64,000 nucleotides of DNA from Millionella massiliensis (GTDB taxonomy: Bacteria; Bacteroidota; Bacteroidia; Bacteroidales; Rikenellaceae): positions 124,001-188,000 of the forward strand of contig NZ_FNWD01000002.1 of NCBI RefSeq assembly GCF_900104655.1. The letters run 5' to 3'. Under the pieces are notes generated by a model that saw nothing but the letters and a program-made list of their open reading frames with translations, was not told the DNA's origin and made no database searches. Made by a program: the position numbers and the translations under genes. Position 1 is the stretch's first letter. Every line of letters begins with the position of its first letter. Shown here piece by piece: positions 63,132 to 64,000 of this stretch.

Positions 63132-63908
63132 TCAATTTCGGAGTTGTTTAAGCAGATTTGCGACTGCCTGCGGCAGGTTGTCGGACGAGGCGGCGAGTGC
63201 TTTGATGAAGCCGCTCCCGACGATCACCCCGTTGGCGGCGCTTTGTGCTGCCGTACAGGTCGCGGCGTTCGAAATGCCGAAGCCGATCAGGCGGGGATTC
63301 CGCAGGCCCATTCGGTCGATGCGGTGGAAGTAGGAGAGGGTGGCGTCACTGAAACTGTGTTGGGTGCCAGTGGTGGCGGCTGTCGATACCATGTAGATGA
63401 AGCCGTCGGTGTGCTCGTCGATCAGCCGGATACGCTCTTCGGAGGTCTCGGGCGTGATGAGCATGATGAATTTCAGTCCGTAGCGGTCGGCTAGCGGCTT
63501 GTAGTCACGCAGATATTCGGCAAAGGGGAGGTCGGGGATGATCACGCCATCGATGCCTGTCGAAGCGCAATCGCGGCAGAAGTTCTCTACGCCGTATTGC
63601 ATGATGGGGTTCAGGTAACCCATCATAACAAGCGGAATATCAATTTTCTGTCGAATATCTTTCAGCTGTTCAAACAGTTTGCTGAGCGTCATGCCGTTCT
63701 TCAGGGCAATCTGGCTGCTGTTTTGGATGGTGGTGCCGTCGGCCATCGGATCGGAGAAGGGGATGCCGATTTCGGCCATGTCGACACCTTGTGCGGCCAT
63801 CGCTTCGAGAATCGGCACTGTGTCGTCGATGTCCGGATAGCCGGCCGTGAAGTAGAGCGAAAGTATGTTGTGTTGTTTCTGGCTGAAAAGTTGGTTGATG
63901 CGGTTCAT
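63132..63908 (-). CDS. trpA: Tryptophan synthase alpha chain
   Basis: 258 residues. It cleaves indole-3-glycerol phosphate to indole and glyceraldehyde 3-phosphate, passing indole to TrpB. Catalytic Glu47 and Asp57 lie in MAEIGIPFSDPMADG; GVDGVIIPDLP, VSTAATTGTQ and GFGISNAA complete the barrel. The start overlaps the trpF stop by 4 bases (ATGA), so it is translationally coupled. It is the last gene of a trp operon entering from the right edge. Confidence 0.97.
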   Translation of the reverse strand: MNRINQLFSQKQHNILSLYFTAGYPDIDDTVPILEAMAAQGVDMAEIGIPFSDPMADGTTIQNSSQIALKNGMTLSKLFEQLKDIRQKIDIPLVMMGYLNPIMQYGVENFCRDCASTGIDGVIIPDLPFAEYLRDYKPLADRYGLKFIMLITPETSEERIRLIDEHTDGFIYMVSTAATTGTQHSFSDATLSYFHRIDRMGLRNPRLIGFGISNAATCTAAQSAANGVIVGSGFIKALAASSDNLPQAVANLLKQLRN

Positions 63909-64000
63909 GATCGGAGGATTTTGATAAACGGTTCGAGTAAGTTGAGGTCTTTGATGCCGGCTTCTATCTCGAAGCGGCTATTGAGGTCCATGCCGTAAAG
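63905..64000 (-). CDS. trpF: Phosphoribosylanthranilate isomerase, C-terminal end (truncated by window edge)
   Basis: 32 codons to a TGA at 63905. The peptide LYGMDLNSRFEIEAGIKDLN and what follows match the C-terminal Asp-x-Asn-Ser-x-x-E motif of TrpF. It overlaps the trpA start by 4 bases, the normal order F-A. Confidence 0.85.
   Translation of the reverse strand, partial: LYGMDLNSRFEIEAGIKDLNLLEPFIKILRS

Overview
The window looks like a chromosomal segment of a GC-rich member of the Bacteroidales, most likely Rikenellaceae and Alistipes-like. The evidence is many promoters with the Bacteroidetes -7 element TAnnTTTG, families typical of the phylum (DUF4491, DUF3822, DUF4838, DUF5107, histone-H1-like protein, NADP-glutamate dehydrogenase, 6-bladed beta-propeller lipoprotein), sparse Shine-Dalgarno sequences and high GC. 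The genus is an inference. No CRISPR array, insertion sequence, prophage or rRNA operon was seen.

Layout. 1-4.4 kb: a truncated nuclease/phosphatase gene diverges from a heme catalase across a palindromic Fur/PerR-like site; DUF4491, DUF2461 and a histone-H1-like gene follow. 4.7 kb: tRNA-Leu. 5.3-14.4 kb: a carbohydrate island on the plus strand (sugar MFS porter, DUF5107-TPR protein, GH29 fucosidase, GH2 galactosidase). 14.7-18 kb: gdhA, lrgAB and an AT-rich orphan gene. 18.2-25.7 kb: a minus-strand block (GH95-like and GH2 hydrolases, AraC regulator, membrane metallophosphoesterase). 26.3-31.4 kb: flavodoxin, divergent AraC regulator, beta-propeller lipoprotein, flavin reductase and aldo/keto reductase. 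31.8-38.4 kb: aquaporin, DUF4838 hydrolase-like protein, two secreted hypotheticals, tRNA-Gly with a tRNA relic beside it, OsmC, NlpE-like lipoprotein. 39.2-44.1 kb: guaB, thioesterase, TlpA-like protein, surE, rplS. 44.2-48.3 kb: a lipoprotein, a structured RNA element, DUF362 lipoprotein and TonB receptor. 48.7-56 kb: tRNA-Asp, rsmD, DUF3822, helicase, AI-2E transporter, KefB-type antiporter, ArsC-like protein. 56-59.8 kb: hexuronate catabolism (uxuB-like SDR, uxuA, uxaC). 60-64 kb: DoxX, cytidylate-kinase-like protein, MATE pump, trpA and the end of trpF.

The strongest new signal is a shared operator. The motif ATTACGG-N6-TTACC-N3-ATTACGG (one mismatch allowed per half-site) occurs four times: twice between the flavodoxin and AraC genes, once ahead of the aldo/keto reductase-flavin reductase operon and once ahead of the TonB receptor-DUF362 operon. 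In the three structural-gene promoters it lies exactly 31 bases from a TAnnTTTG box, and no -33 TTG is present. This links flavin/NADPH redox enzymes to an outer-membrane receptor and a DUF362 lipoprotein in what looks like one AraC-controlled regulon spread over 22 kb.

Other notable items are a terminator/antiterminator-like RNA at 44.7-44.9 kb, a second structured gene-free stretch at 38.7-39.2 kb, and a G12 tract that sets the reading frame at the end of surE.
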